Source: Sulfitobacter sp.
GTDB taxonomy: Bacteria; Pseudomonadota; Alphaproteobacteria; Rhodobacterales; Rhodobacteraceae
Reading direction: 5' to 3'
Length of the DNA stretch: 41,463 nt
Assembly: GCA_024637305.1 (NCBI GenBank)
Contig: JAGXFI010000022.1
Location: 1 to 41,463 of the forward strand
In this document: one piece after another, positions 34,173-41,463 of the stretch
Numbering within the stretch: the first letter of the stretch is position 1
How the letters are laid out: each line of letters begins with the position of its first letter
Position numbers and translations under genes: made by a program
Notes under the pieces: model-generated
What the model saw: only the letters and a program-made list of their open reading frames with translations
What the model was told of the DNA's origin: nothing
The model's database searches: none

Positions 34173-34203
34173 ATCCTTTGTAACAGCATTTGTTGCAAAG
34201 GAT
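34173..34203 (+). promoter_or_regulatory. Hairpin that covers the grxC ribosome binding site
   Basis: ATCCTTTGTAACA (34173-34185) and TGTTGCAAAGGAT (34191-34203) pair over 13 positions, twelve Watson-Crick and one U-G, around the loop GCATT. The right arm contains AAAGGA, the only good Shine-Dalgarno sequence for the grxC GTG at 34211. No T-run follows, so it is not an intrinsic terminator. Translation control or an operator are the two readings. Confidence 0.7.
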
Positions 34204-34210
34204 CCGAATC

Positions 34211-34468
34211 GTGAAAACAGTTGAAATCTATACGTCGCCGCTGTGCGGATATTGCCATGCGGCCAAGCGGTTGCTGACCGAAAAAGGCATCAGCTTTGCC
34301 GAGGTGGACGTTTTGTCCAATCCGGACCGGAAGCCCGAGATGATCAAGCGCGCCAACGGAAGCCGTACCGTTCCACAAATCTTTGTCGGGGACACGCACG
34401 TCGGCGGCTATGACGATCTCAATGCGCTGGAGCGGGCAGGGAAACTCGACGCGCTTCTGGCAGCGTAA
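34211..34468 (+). CDS. grxC: Glutaredoxin 3
   Basis: Glutathione-dependent dithiol oxidoreductase. From GTG 34211 the product is 85 residues, the standard glutaredoxin 3 length: active site C12-G-Y-C15 (CGYC rather than the common CPYC), the cis-proline motif RTVPQIF (52-58) and GGYDDL (65-70) for glutathione. A frame start seven codons upstream (TTG 34190) is less family-like and lies inside the hairpin. The ribosome site is buried in a 13-bp hairpin. TAATG overlap with the next gene indicates coupling. Confidence 0.94.
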   Translation: MKTVEIYTSPLCGYCHAAKRLLTEKGISFAEVDVLSNPDRKPEMIKRANGSRTVPQIFVGDTHVGGYDDLNALERAGKLDALLAA

Positions 34469-35298
34469 TGAAAGCAGCCCTGCTTCAGTTGAACGTCAGC
34501 GACGATCCGGCGCGCAATCTGGGGATCACTTTGGGCATGGTAAATGATGCCAAAGCCCGGGGTGCCGAATGGGTGCTGACGCCGGAGGTCACCAACTGCG
34601 TGTCAACCAGCCGGAGCCACCAGCAAGATGTCTTGCAGACGGAAGAGGGGGATCAGACGCTCGCGGCATTGCGCGAAGCGGCGGCGCGCCTGAAAATCTG
34701 GCTGTTGGTAGGTTCATTGGCCTTAAAGACCAAAGATGCGGATGGCCGGTTTGCAAACCGGTCTTTCCTCATCGGCCCAGAGGGTCAGGTGGTCGCGAAA
34801 TACGACAAGATACACATGTTCGACGTGCAGGTGAATGACACCGAAACGTACTGCGAATCGGCTGGCTACCGGCCTGGAACGCAGGCTGTTATGGGGGATA
34901 CCCCGTTCGCAAAGGTCGGAATAACCATCTGCTATGACATGCGGTTTCCGCAGCTTTATCAGGCGCTGGGCGATGCGGGTGCAGAAATTCTGACCATGCC
35001 GTCCGCCTTTTCTCCTGTCACAGGGGCCGCGCATTGGCATGCTCTCTTGCGGGCTCGCGCCATAGAAACCGGGTGTTTCGTGCTTGCGCCAGCCCAAACC
35101 GGCGAACATGCAAGCGCCAACCACAAGACGCGGAAGACCTATGGCCATTCACTAGCCATATCGCCATGGGGTGAAGTGCTGTTGGACGCGGGCCGAGATC
35201 CCGGCGTTTACATGGTGGACCTCGATATGGGACAAGTCGCCAGCGCACGACGCCGCATTCCCAGCATGGCGCATAAACGCCACTTTGATGGACCCTAA
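34468..35298 (+). CDS. Carbon-nitrogen hydrolase (Nit1/deaminated glutathione amidase type)
   Basis: 276 residues. The nitrilase-superfamily triad is visible: E40 in TPEVTN, K114 in YDKIHMFDV and C155 in ICYDMRFPQLY. YDKIHMFDVQV and the overall length fit the Nit1 branch, which in characterised members hydrolyses deaminated glutathione. Its place directly behind grxC, with overlapping TAATG codons, gives it a glutathione context that supports this role by inference. A second TAATG overlap joins it to the marR gene. Confidence 0.88.
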   Translation: MKAALLQLNVSDDPARNLGITLGMVNDAKARGAEWVLTPEVTNCVSTSRSHQQDVLQTEEGDQTLAALREAAARLKIWLLVGSLALKTKDADGRFANRSFLIGPEGQVVAKYDKIHMFDVQVNDTETYCESAGYRPGTQAVMGDTPFAKVGITICYDMRFPQLYQALGDAGAEILTMPSAFSPVTGAAHWHALLRARAIETGCFVLAPAQTGEHASANHKTRKTYGHSLAISPWGEVLLDAGRDPGVYMVDLDMGQVASARRRIPSMAHKRHFDGP

Positions 35299-35732
35299 TG
35301 AACGAAGACCGGAATACCCTTGCGATCATGCTCTTTAGTGAAGTTCTCGCTGCCGATCAGATGATCCGCAACCGCCTCAGCAAAGTGTTGCCCAAGGGAA
35401 TGGAAATCTCGCATTTTTCGGTACTGAATCATCTGGCATGGCGCGACGTGGAACGCTCTCCCGCGCAGTTGGCAGAGGCATTCAACGTAACGCGAGGGGC
35501 GATGACCAACACGCTGAACAAGCTGGAATGGGCGGGATACGTCCATATCAGGCCTGACTGGGACGATGCGCGCCGCAAGATGGTCGCGATCAGCCCAACA
35601 GGACGCACAGCCCGCGATAGCGCGCTGAGTGCGATCACGCCGATGATCAAGCAGGTTGTGGACGAATTGGGCGAAGAGCGGGTGCGCTCTGCCTTGCCGA
35701 TCCTCCGCGAGTTGCGCAAACAGACTACTTAG
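35298..35732 (+). CDS. MarR-family transcriptional regulator
   Basis: 144 residues with a winged helix-turn-helix in the middle ([20 protein letters not shown], then the wing with [17 protein letters not shown]). Such dimeric repressors often sense small ligands or oxidants; no signature cysteine pair is visible. It is the last gene of comF-grxC-nitrilase-marR, so it may control this operon, possibly through the dyad before grxC (inference). It overlaps ubiG tail to tail by 8 bases. Confidence 0.9.
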   Translation: MNEDRNTLAIMLFSEVLAADQMIRNRLSKVLPKGMEISHFSVLNHLAWRDVERSPAQLAEAFNVTRGAMTNTLNKLEWAGYVHIRPDWDDARRKMVAISPTGRTARDSALSAITPMIKQVVDELGEERVRSALPILRELRKQTT

Positions 35733-36498
35733 GTTTCAGGCTTGCTGTGACGTAGTTCACGCTCAGGTCCTTTGCGGACAAGCTCCAGGTCCATGTGATG
35801 GGATTAAAGACAAAACCCTTGCGGTCAACGGGGTCGAGCCCCGCGTCCCTCAGTAATGCGAACAGCTCATCCGGGGTGATAAATTTCGACCATTCATGCG
35901 TACCTTTCGGAAGCCAGCGCATCACATGCTCTGCCCCGATAATCGCCATCACGTAAGATTTCGGATTGCGGTTGAGCGTCGAGCAGATGTGCAGGCCGCC
36001 CGGCTTCAATAGCTGGCGACAGGCCGTCAGATAGTCGATGGGCGAGGCGACATGTTCCACTACTTCCATGTTCAGCACCACATCAAATTGTTCACCAGCC
36101 GCGGCCATGTCTTCGGCGGTCGTGTGACGATAGTCGATATCCAGCCCCGACTGCTCTGCATGAACTTGCGCTACGGGGATATTGCGCTCTGCCGCGTCCG
36201 CGCCGACGACCTCAGCACCCAATCGCGCCATCGGTTCCGCCAGCAGACCGCCTCCGCAACCGATGTCGAGGATTCGCAGACCCTTGAAAGGTGACGCTGT
36301 TTTGACGTCGCGTTCAAACTCGCCGGCGATCTGCCTTGTAATGTAGTCGAGGCGGCAAGGGTTAAGCATATGAAGCGGCTTGAATTTGCCGTTCGGATCC
36401 CACCACTCCGCCGCCATCGCCTGAAATTTCTCGATCTCGGCGGGGTCAACTGTAGTCTGAGGCGCTTGCATTCTGGTCTCCATATGCTCAACTGTCAT
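35725..36498 (-). CDS. ubiG: Ubiquinone biosynthesis O-methyltransferase UbiG
   Basis: SAM-dependent enzyme for both O-methylation steps of ubiquinone synthesis. 257 residues; SAM motif [16 protein letters not shown] starts at residue 77. The N-terminal [23 protein letters not shown] and the C-terminal [19 protein letters not shown] are the UbiG pattern. Starts at 36498, 36483 or 36471 are all possible. Divergent from the iminopeptidase gene across only 22 bases, so promoters must lie partly inside the coding regions. Confidence 0.95.
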   Translation of the reverse strand: MTVEHMETRMQAPQTTVDPAEIEKFQAMAAEWWDPNGKFKPLHMLNPCRLDYITRQIAGEFERDVKTASPFKGLRILDIGCGGGLLAEPMARLGAEVVGADAAERNIPVAQVHAEQSGLDIDYRHTTAEDMAAAGEQFDVVLNMEVVEHVASPIDYLTACRQLLKPGGLHICSTLNRNPKSYVMAIIGAEHVMRWLPKGTHEWSKFITPDELFALLRDAGLDPVDRKGFVFNPITWTWSLSAKDLSVNYVTASLKPK

Positions 36499-36520
36499 CT
36501 TTGGATACTATAGGTCAGTA

Positions 36521-37492
36521 ATGGACAAAATCCCGGACCAAAAGCGCGCTGTGCAATATCTGTACCCGCCGATCGATCCGTTCGATCAGCGGATGCTCGC
36601 CGTGGGTCAGGGCCATGAGATCTATGTGGAGCAATGCGGGAATCCTTCGGGTATTCCGGTTATCGTGCTGCATGGTGGACCTGGCGGCGGATGCAGCCCC
36701 TCGATGCGGCGTTATTTCGACCCGTCGATATTCCGCATTGTTTTGTTCGACCAGCGCGGTTGCGGACGGTCGCGACCTCACGCGTCTGTCGTGGATAACA
36801 CGACATGGCATCTGGTGGCGGATATTGAACTGATCCGCGAGACCCTTGGCATATCCGATTGGGTGGTGTTTGGCGGAAGCTGGGGCGCGACCTTGTCGCT
36901 GATCTATGCTCAGGCCCACCCGGAGGCTGTGCGCAGCATCGTGCTGCGCGGTGTTTTCCTGATGACTCAAAGTGAGCTGGATTGGTTCTACGGCGGCGGG
37001 GCGGGACGTTTCTGGCCCGAAGTCTGGGCGCGTTTCACGGCCTTGGTGCCCGAGCAGGAGCGCCATGATTACGTCGGCGCATATCACCGGCGATTGTTTT
37101 CGAACGACATGTCCGAGCAGACGAAGTTCGCCCGCGCATGGACGGCGTGGGAAAATGCCTTGGCGTCGATTCATTCGAATGGCCATACTGGTGAAGGAAG
37201 TGGCGAATATGCGCGGGCCTTCGCGCGGCTTGAGAATCACTATTTCACCAATGCAGGATTCCTTGATTTCGATGGTCAGATTCTGGCGCATATGGACCGG
37301 ATCGCGCATATTCCGGGCGTGATCGTTCAGGGCCGCTATGACATGATATGCCCGCCACATAGTGCATATGCACTGGCCGGAGCGTGGCCCAAGGCTGAGC
37401 TCAAGATGGTGCGCAACGCGGGTCACGCCTTGTCAGAGCCGGGGATCAGCGCAGAACTCGTCCGCGCAATGGACAGGATTGGCGTGTCATGA
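36521..37492 (+). CDS. pip: Prolyl iminopeptidase
   Basis: Serine peptidase removing N-terminal proline, alpha/beta-hydrolase fold, 323 residues. HGGPGGG (51-57) forms the oxyanion region, DQRGCGRS (77-84) is typical, and the triad is S120 (GGSWGATL), D274 (GRYDMICP) and H302 (AGHALSE). Cytoplasmic, no signal peptide. ATG overlaps nothing upstream; the stop overlaps the solute-binding-protein gene (ATGA). Confidence 0.95.
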   Translation: MDKIPDQKRAVQYLYPPIDPFDQRMLAVGQGHEIYVEQCGNPSGIPVIVLHGGPGGGCSPSMRRYFDPSIFRIVLFDQRGCGRSRPHASVVDNTTWHLVADIELIRETLGISDWVVFGGSWGATLSLIYAQAHPEAVRSIVLRGVFLMTQSELDWFYGGGAGRFWPEVWARFTALVPEQERHDYVGAYHRRLFSNDMSEQTKFARAWTAWENALASIHSNGHTGEGSGEYARAFARLENHYFTNAGFLDFDGQILAHMDRIAHIPGVIVQGRYDMICPPHSAYALAGAWPKAELKMVRNAGHALSEPGISAELVRAMDRIGVS

Positions 37493-38337
37493 GCAAGAAC
37501 AATTCCTTCCTCGATCGGCGGGCGCTGTTTGCCAGCGGTGCGGCAGCCGCCCTGTTGGCTGCTGCCGGCGTGTCGGCAGGTGGATTGCCACAACGCGGCG
37601 GCAAACTGCGGCTGGCTGCGTCAGGCGCGGCGCGGAGCGATAGCTGGACGTCAGGTGACGGGCTGTTCATGCAACTGGCCACGCAGGGCGTGGTTTTCGA
37701 CACACTGGTCGAGCTTTGCGCGAACGGTACGCTGCGCGGTGAACTGGCGACAGGCTGGACAGTGCGGCACGGCGGACGCGAGTGGGCGTTGGACCTGCGC
37801 AAGAATGTGGTTTTCCATGATGGTAGCCCTTTTGGGGCGCGCGATGTCGTTGCGTCTTTGTCGCGGTCCTTGCCGTTGGCCGACGTTCGTGCGGATGGCC
37901 CTGATCGCGTCATCCTGACGCTGGATATGCCCGACCCGTCGTTGCCGTTTACGTTGGCTGGGCCAGCTCATGTCATCCGCGCGGCACATGCGATGGAGGA
38001 TGGGATCGGCACAGGGCTTTACCGCGTACAGCGGTTCGTTCCCGGTCAACATCTCTTGGCGGAGCGGGTGCCGGCGGATTATCGCGACGGTCAGGCTGGC
38101 TGGTTCGATCGGGTGGAGCTTGTATCGATCCCTTCCGAATCGGTGCGCGCGCAGGCGCTGGCAGAGTATCTGGTCGACGCCGCCGATATGCAGAGCGGCG
38201 CAGCGCTCAAGGCATCTGGTGATGTCGCGATCCTGCCCGCCATGGCCGCAAGTCGCAGCCTTGGCATGGGACAGACCGTCAGCGCCACGCGGCCCTTCGA
38301 CAACCTGCGCGCGGCAGAGCGCTGGTGGTTCGTCTGA
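37489..38337 (+). CDS. Shortened ABC transporter solute-binding protein (SBP_bac_5 family)
   Basis: 282 residues, about half the usual length of 500 or so for this peptide-binding family. The N-terminus FLDRRALFASG plus an alanine-rich stretch is a Tat-like signal. The first lobe is recognisable: FDTLVELCANGTLRGELATGWTVRHGGREWALDLRKNVVFHDGSPFGARDVVASL. Much of the second lobe is missing, while the last residues (RPFDNLRAAERWWFV) resemble the end of full-length members, suggesting an internal deletion rather than a lost end. No permease or ATPase genes are nearby. It could be a non-transport periplasmic protein or a decaying gene; the frame is intact. Confidence 0.72.
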   Translation: MSKNNSFLDRRALFASGAAAALLAAAGVSAGGLPQRGGKLRLAASGAARSDSWTSGDGLFMQLATQGVVFDTLVELCANGTLRGELATGWTVRHGGREWALDLRKNVVFHDGSPFGARDVVASLSRSLPLADVRADGPDRVILTLDMPDPSLPFTLAGPAHVIRAAHAMEDGIGTGLYRVQRFVPGQHLLAERVPADYRDGQAGWFDRVELVSIPSESVRAQALAEYLVDAADMQSGAALKASGDVAILPAMAASRSLGMGQTVSATRPFDNLRAAERWWFV

Positions 38338-38343
38338 CAGGGG

Positions 38344-38372
38344 TTGCAGTCGCGCGAGGCCGGGCGTATAGG
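38344..38372 (+). promoter_or_regulatory. Candidate promoter for the rimP-nusA-infB operon
   Basis: TTGCAG (38344-38349), 17 bases, TATAGG (38367-38372), directly after the upstream stop codon. Moderate consensus match. A transcript from here would carry a leader of about 100 bases containing the hairpin at 38427-38450. Confidence 0.35.
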
Positions 38373-38426
38373 AGTGTTCAATAGCGGCGCATTCGGGTCC
38401 AAACCAAACGCTCCACCGGAAACTCG

Positions 38427-38450
38427 AACGGGCCGCGCGCCCGTTTTTTT
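38427..38450 (+). terminator. Intrinsic terminator or attenuator in front of rimP
   Basis: AACGGGC (38427-38433) pairs with GCCCGTT (38439-38445) over a 5-base loop, followed by an unbroken T-run to 38450. It ends transcripts of pip and the solute-binding gene, but lies only 30 bases before the rimP ATG and downstream of the best promoter candidate. Confidence 0.82.
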
Positions 38451-38479
38451 ATGTCTGGGCATAACCTGAGACTGGGACC

Positions 38480-39058
38480 ATGACCAACGACCTGATTGCC
38501 AAAGCAGCCATTGATCGCCGTCTGGCGGAGATCATCACCCCTGTCATAGAGGACATGGGGTTCGAACTGGTGCGCGTGCGGCTTATGTCAGCCAAGTCTA
38601 CCACGTTGCAGGTGATGGCAGACAAGCCCGATGGGGGCATCGAGGTGGACGATTGTGCGCGGATCAGCACGGCGATCGGCACTGTGCTGGATGTCGAGGA
38701 TCCGATTCTGGATGAGTATTCGCTGGAGGTTTCGAGCCCCGGCATCGACCGTCCGCTGACCCGTCTCAAGGACTTTGAAGCGTTCGAGGGCTACGAAGCC
38801 AAGATCGAGACATCCGATCTGATCGACGGTCGCCGGCGCTTCAAGGGCGAACTTGCGGGTGTTGAAGGTGACGAAGTGCTCATCAATGTCGAAGAAGGCA
38901 CCATTGGCCTGAAGTTTGAGTGGCTTACCGACGCCAAACTGGTGCTGACCGATGATCTGATCAAGGAAATGCTGCGCCAACGCAAAGCGTCAGGTGCGAT
39001 AGACGAAACCGAATTCGATGATATCGAAGAAGAGTCCTCTGAGGGAGACGACGCATAA
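38480..39058 (+). CDS. rimP: Ribosome maturation factor RimP
   Basis: Assembly factor for the 30S ribosomal subunit. 192 residues: N-terminal alpha/beta domain ([51 protein letters not shown]) and a C-terminal SH3-like domain, then an acidic tail ([12 protein letters not shown]) longer than in many homologues. No strong ribosome site (CTGGGA) precedes ATG. Its stop overlaps the nusA ATG (TAATG). This heads the conserved rimP-nusA-rnpM-infB operon. Confidence 0.95.
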   Translation: MTNDLIAKAAIDRRLAEIITPVIEDMGFELVRVRLMSAKSTTLQVMADKPDGGIEVDDCARISTAIGTVLDVEDPILDEYSLEVSSPGIDRPLTRLKDFEAFEGYEAKIETSDLIDGRRRFKGELAGVEGDEVLINVEEGTIGLKFEWLTDAKLVLTDDLIKEMLRQRKASGAIDETEFDDIEEESSEGDDA

Positions 39059-40671
39059 TGGCCATTACATCTGCCAACCAGCTTGAGCTGCTGCAAACCG
39101 CCGAAGCGGTAGCGCGTGAAAAGATGATCGACCCCAATCTGGTGGTCGAAGCGATGGAAGAATCGCTCGCCCGTGCGGCCAAGTCTCGCTACGGCGCTGA
39201 GATGGACATCCGCGTTGCCATCGACCGGAAAACCGGGCGCGCGACATTCACCCGCGTCCGCACGGTGGTCGAAGAAGACGAGCTTGAGAATTATCAGGCG
39301 GAGTTCACGGTTGCGCAGGCGAAGGAATACATGGACGACCCCAAGGTGGGCGACACCTTTGTCGAAGAAGTCCCGCCGGTCGAGATGGGCCGCATTGCCG
39401 CGCAGTCGGCAAAGCAGGTGATCCTTCAAAAGGTCCGTGAAGCCGAGCGGGACCGCCAGTACGAAGAATTCAAGGACCGCGCAGGCACGATCATCAATGG
39501 TTTGGTCAAGCGTGAGGAATACGGCAACGTCATCGTGGACGTGGGTGCTGGCGAAGCGATTCTGCGCCGCAACGAAAAGATCGGCCGCGAATCGTATCGG
39601 CCTAACGACCGCATCCGCGTTTACATCAAGGAAGTGCGCCGCGAGCAGCGTGGACCGCAGATTTTCCTGTCACGCACCGACCCGCAGTTCATGGCAGAGC
39701 TGTTCAAGATGGAAGTCCCCGAGATTTATGATGGTATCATCGAAATCAAGGCGGTTGCCCGTGACCCCGGGTCACGCGCGAAAATTGCTGTCATCTCTTA
39801 TGACAATTCCATCGACCCCGTCGGTGCCTGCGTCGGTATGCGCGGCAGCCGGGTTCAGGCTGTGGTGAATGAACTCCAGGGTGAAAAGATCGACATCATC
39901 CCATGGAATGAAGATCAGCCGACGTTCCTTGTGAATGCGTTGCAGCCTGCCGAGGTTTCCAAAGTTGTTCTGGACGAAGAGGCCGGCAAGATCGAAGTCG
40001 TCGTCCCCGAAGAGCAGTTGTCGCTGGCGATTGGTCGCCGCGGTCAGAACGTGCGGCTGGCGTCGCAACTGACGGGTCTCGACATCGACATCATGACCGA
40101 AGAGCAGGAAAGCGCGCGTCGTCAGGCCGAGTTCGAGCTGCGCACCAAGCTGTTCATGGACAACCTCGATCTGGACGAGTTCTTTGCCCAGTTGCTTGTG
40201 TCCGAAGGGTTCACCAATCTCGAAGAAGTAGCCTATGTCGAGGTAGACGAGCTGTTGGTGATCGACGGCGTGGATGAAGACACCGCGAAAGAATTGCAGG
40301 CCCGCGCCCGCGATGTGCTTGAGGCGCAGAACAAGGCGGCACTGGATGCGGCCCGCGCGCTGGGCGTCGAGGATAGCCTTATTGAATTCGAGGGCCTGAC
40401 ACCCCAGATGATTGAGGCGCTGGCCAAGGATGACGTAAAGACCCTTGAGGATTTCGCGACCTGCGCGGATTGGGAAATTGCCGGCGGCTGGACGACCGTA
40501 AATGGCGAACGCGTCAAGGATGACGGCACGCTGGAACCTTTCGGCATGACGCTGGAAGAAGCGCAGAGCATGATCATGACTGCCCGCGTGTTGTTGGGCT
40601 GGGTCGATCCAACGGAACTGGATGCGGGCACTGAAGACGACGAAGAAGCAACCGAGGAGGCCGAGGCCTGA
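39058..40671 (+). CDS. nusA: Transcription termination/antitermination factor NusA
   Basis: RNA-polymerase-associated factor that tunes pausing, termination and antitermination. 537 residues: N-terminal polymerase-binding domain (1-130), S1 domain (about 142-195), KH1 with GMRG (260-263), KH2 with GRRG (326-329), then two acidic repeat-like C-terminal domains and an acidic end (GTEDDEEATEEAEA). The C-terminal repeats are typical of proteobacterial NusA. A perfect hairpin overlaps the stop codon. Confidence 0.97.
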   Translation: MAITSANQLELLQTAEAVAREKMIDPNLVVEAMEESLARAAKSRYGAEMDIRVAIDRKTGRATFTRVRTVVEEDELENYQAEFTVAQAKEYMDDPKVGDTFVEEVPPVEMGRIAAQSAKQVILQKVREAERDRQYEEFKDRAGTIINGLVKREEYGNVIVDVGAGEAILRRNEKIGRESYRPNDRIRVYIKEVRREQRGPQIFLSRTDPQFMAELFKMEVPEIYDGIIEIKAVARDPGSRAKIAVISYDNSIDPVGACVGMRGSRVQAVVNELQGEKIDIIPWNEDQPTFLVNALQPAEVSKVVLDEEAGKIEVVVPEEQLSLAIGRRGQNVRLASQLTGLDIDIMTEEQESARRQAEFELRTKLFMDNLDLDEFFAQLLVSEGFTNLEEVAYVEVDELLVIDGVDEDTAKELQARARDVLEAQNKAALDAARALGVEDSLIEFEGLTPQMIEALAKDDVKTLEDFATCADWEIAGGWTTVNGERVKDDGTLEPFGMTLEEAQSMIMTARVLLGWVDPTELDAGTEDDEEATEEAEA

Positions 40672-40684
40672 TCGCAGGCCTCGG
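40661..40684 (+). repeat. Perfect 10-bp inverted repeat across the nusA stop codon
   Basis: CCGAGGCCTG (40661-40670) and CAGGCCTCGG (40675-40684) flank the 4-base loop ATCG. The nusA TGA is at 40669-40671. No T-run follows (GGTTAGG), so simple termination is unlikely. It lies 13 bases before the ATG of the next gene. Confidence 0.85.
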
Positions 40685-40696
40685 GGTTAGGCCCAT

Positions 40697-41317
40697 ATGG
40701 GACGCGGTGGCGCTCAAAAGGATCACACGGATGGTCCGGAACGGAAATGCATCGCCACGGGCGAGGTACAGCCGAAGCACGGGCTGATCCGTTTCGTAAT
40801 CGGGCCTGACGGGCAGGTCGTGCCGGACATTTTGGGCAAGCTGCCGGGTCGCGGCATGTGGGTCGCGGCGGATCGTGCGGCGCTGGACGTGGCAGTAAAG
40901 AAAAAACTGTTCTCGCGCAGTGCCAAGCAGCCGGTGCAAGTGCCGGACGGCTTGGCGGACGAAGTGGAACGACAGCTCGCACGGCGCGTTGTTGATCTGA
41001 TTTCGATGCAGCGCAAGGCAGGGAAGGCCGTGGCGGGCTACGAAAAGGTCAAGGGCTGGCTGCAGATGGAAGAAGCCGAAGTCCTGATCCAGGCAGTGGA
41101 CGGATCAGGGCGCGGCAAAAGCAAGCTGAGTACGCCGCATTTCGGACACTACATCGGCTGGCTGACGGCAGATGAATTGGGTTTGGCATTCGGTCGCCAA
41201 ACTGTGATACATGGGGCGCTCGCCTCTGGTGGACTCACTCTACGTGTTGTAGAGGAAGCCCAACGACTAAAAGGCGTGCGCATAATCGAGGCTGGCAAGG
41301 GTCAGCCGAAAGGATAG
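40697..41317 (+). CDS. rnpM: YlxR (RnpM)-type RNA-binding protein with L7Ae-like domain
   Basis: 206 residues. Residues about 16-75 are the YlxR/DUF448 fold (ERKCIATGEV, then VIGPDGQVVPDILGKLPGRGMWVAADRAAL), an RNA-binding domain recently linked to RNase P in Firmicutes. The rest (about 95-195, RKAGKAVAGYEKVKGW and onward) resembles an L7Ae/L30e RNA-binding domain, a fusion normal in alphaproteobacteria where Gram-positives have two genes. Position between nusA and infB is conserved. Role in this organism is inference. Confidence 0.88.
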   Translation: MGRGGAQKDHTDGPERKCIATGEVQPKHGLIRFVIGPDGQVVPDILGKLPGRGMWVAADRAALDVAVKKKLFSRSAKQPVQVPDGLADEVERQLARRVVDLISMQRKAGKAVAGYEKVKGWLQMEEAEVLIQAVDGSGRGKSKLSTPHFGHYIGWLTADELGLAFGRQTVIHGALASGGLTLRVVEEAQRLKGVRIIEAGKGQPKG

Positions 41318-41326
41318 ACGAGCTTC

Positions 41327-41463
41327 ATGAGCGATAATGACGGCAAGAAAACATTGGGTCTGCGTGGCGCGCCTTCGCGTCCGGGCAACGTAAAGCAAAG
41401 CTTTAGCCATGGGCGGACCAAGAACGTTGTGGTCGAGACCAAGCGCAAGCGCGTTGTGGTGCC
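41327..41463 (+). CDS. infB: Translation initiation factor IF-2, N-terminal fragment
   Basis: The frame from ATG 41327 runs off the window. The 45 visible residues (MSDNDGKKTLGLRGAPSRPG, then NVKQSFSHGRTKNVVVETKR) are the conserved start of alphaproteobacterial IF-2, the GTPase that places initiator tRNA on the 30S subunit. The position behind nusA and the YlxR gene confirms it. The GTPase domain is beyond the edge. Confidence 0.93.
   Translation, partial: MSDNDGKKTLGLRGAPSRPGNVKQSFSHGRTKNVVVETKRKRVVV

Noticed and set aside
38457-38472. GGGCATAACCTGAGAC before rimP resembles the anticodon arm of initiator tRNA, and some bacteria have a tRNA gene there
   Set aside because: No acceptor, D or T arm can be built around it in the available space.
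1-41463. Mobile elements, prophage, CRISPR arrays or defence islands
   Set aside because: Every gene is a recognisable core or common accessory gene, no transposase or integrase appears, and no regular direct repeats were seen by eye.

Overview
The window is a gene-dense piece of alphaproteobacterial chromosome. Protein style and gene order (mnmE-mnmG-rsmG-parA-parB, rph divergent from hrcA-grpE, rimP-nusA-rnpM-infB) point to the Roseobacter group of the Rhodobacterales. No genus is assigned. I see no rRNA, tRNA, CRISPR array, insertion sequence or prophage. No gene-free stretch exceeds 300 bases; the longest gaps are about 140-165 bases (30357-30520, 19705-19855, 15052-15199, 38338-38479, 31133-31273) and each is described below.

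Left end (1-4259): the tail of mnmE, then mnmG, rsmG, parA and parB in one tightly overlapping rightward operon. It joins tRNA U34 modification, 16S rRNA methylation and chromosome segregation. Two perfect 16-bp parS sites lie inside mnmG and rsmG, so the ParB binding centre is within its own operon and the replication origin is probably close. Spot counts suggest this part is AT-richer than the right end.

4256-11148: leftward rph-rdgB-hemW, divergent from hrcA-grpE (heat-shock control), then leftward mutS. 11280-19375: maeB with a PfkB sugar kinase, a secreted MsrA, a class IV aminotransferase overlapping a sulfotransferase-like gene, argG and ilvA. 19372-24350: a histidine phosphotransfer protein divergent from a receiver-PP2C phosphatase, two Nudix hydrolases, Hsp33 and a tRNA CCA-adding-type enzyme. 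24409-29301: two tandem ABC exporter half-transporters and a TrmA/RlmD-type RNA methyltransferase.

29374-38337: an envelope group (two L,D-transpeptidases around a CAP-domain lipoprotein), a 59-residue membrane microprotein, ferrochelatase with a degenerate methyltransferase, a comF-grxC-nitrilase-marR operon, ubiG, a prolyl iminopeptidase and a shortened solute-binding protein. 38480-41463: the rimP-nusA-rnpM-infB operon, with infB cut by the window end.

Most of this is core genome. The best leads for something undescribed are the aminotransferase/sulfotransferase-like pair (15200-16794), a 13-bp hairpin that covers the ribosome binding site of grxC, a perfect hairpin on the nusA stop codon, a terminator-like hairpin in the rimP leader, the microprotein before hemH, and five convergent gene pairs that share a single 4-bp bidirectional stop motif.
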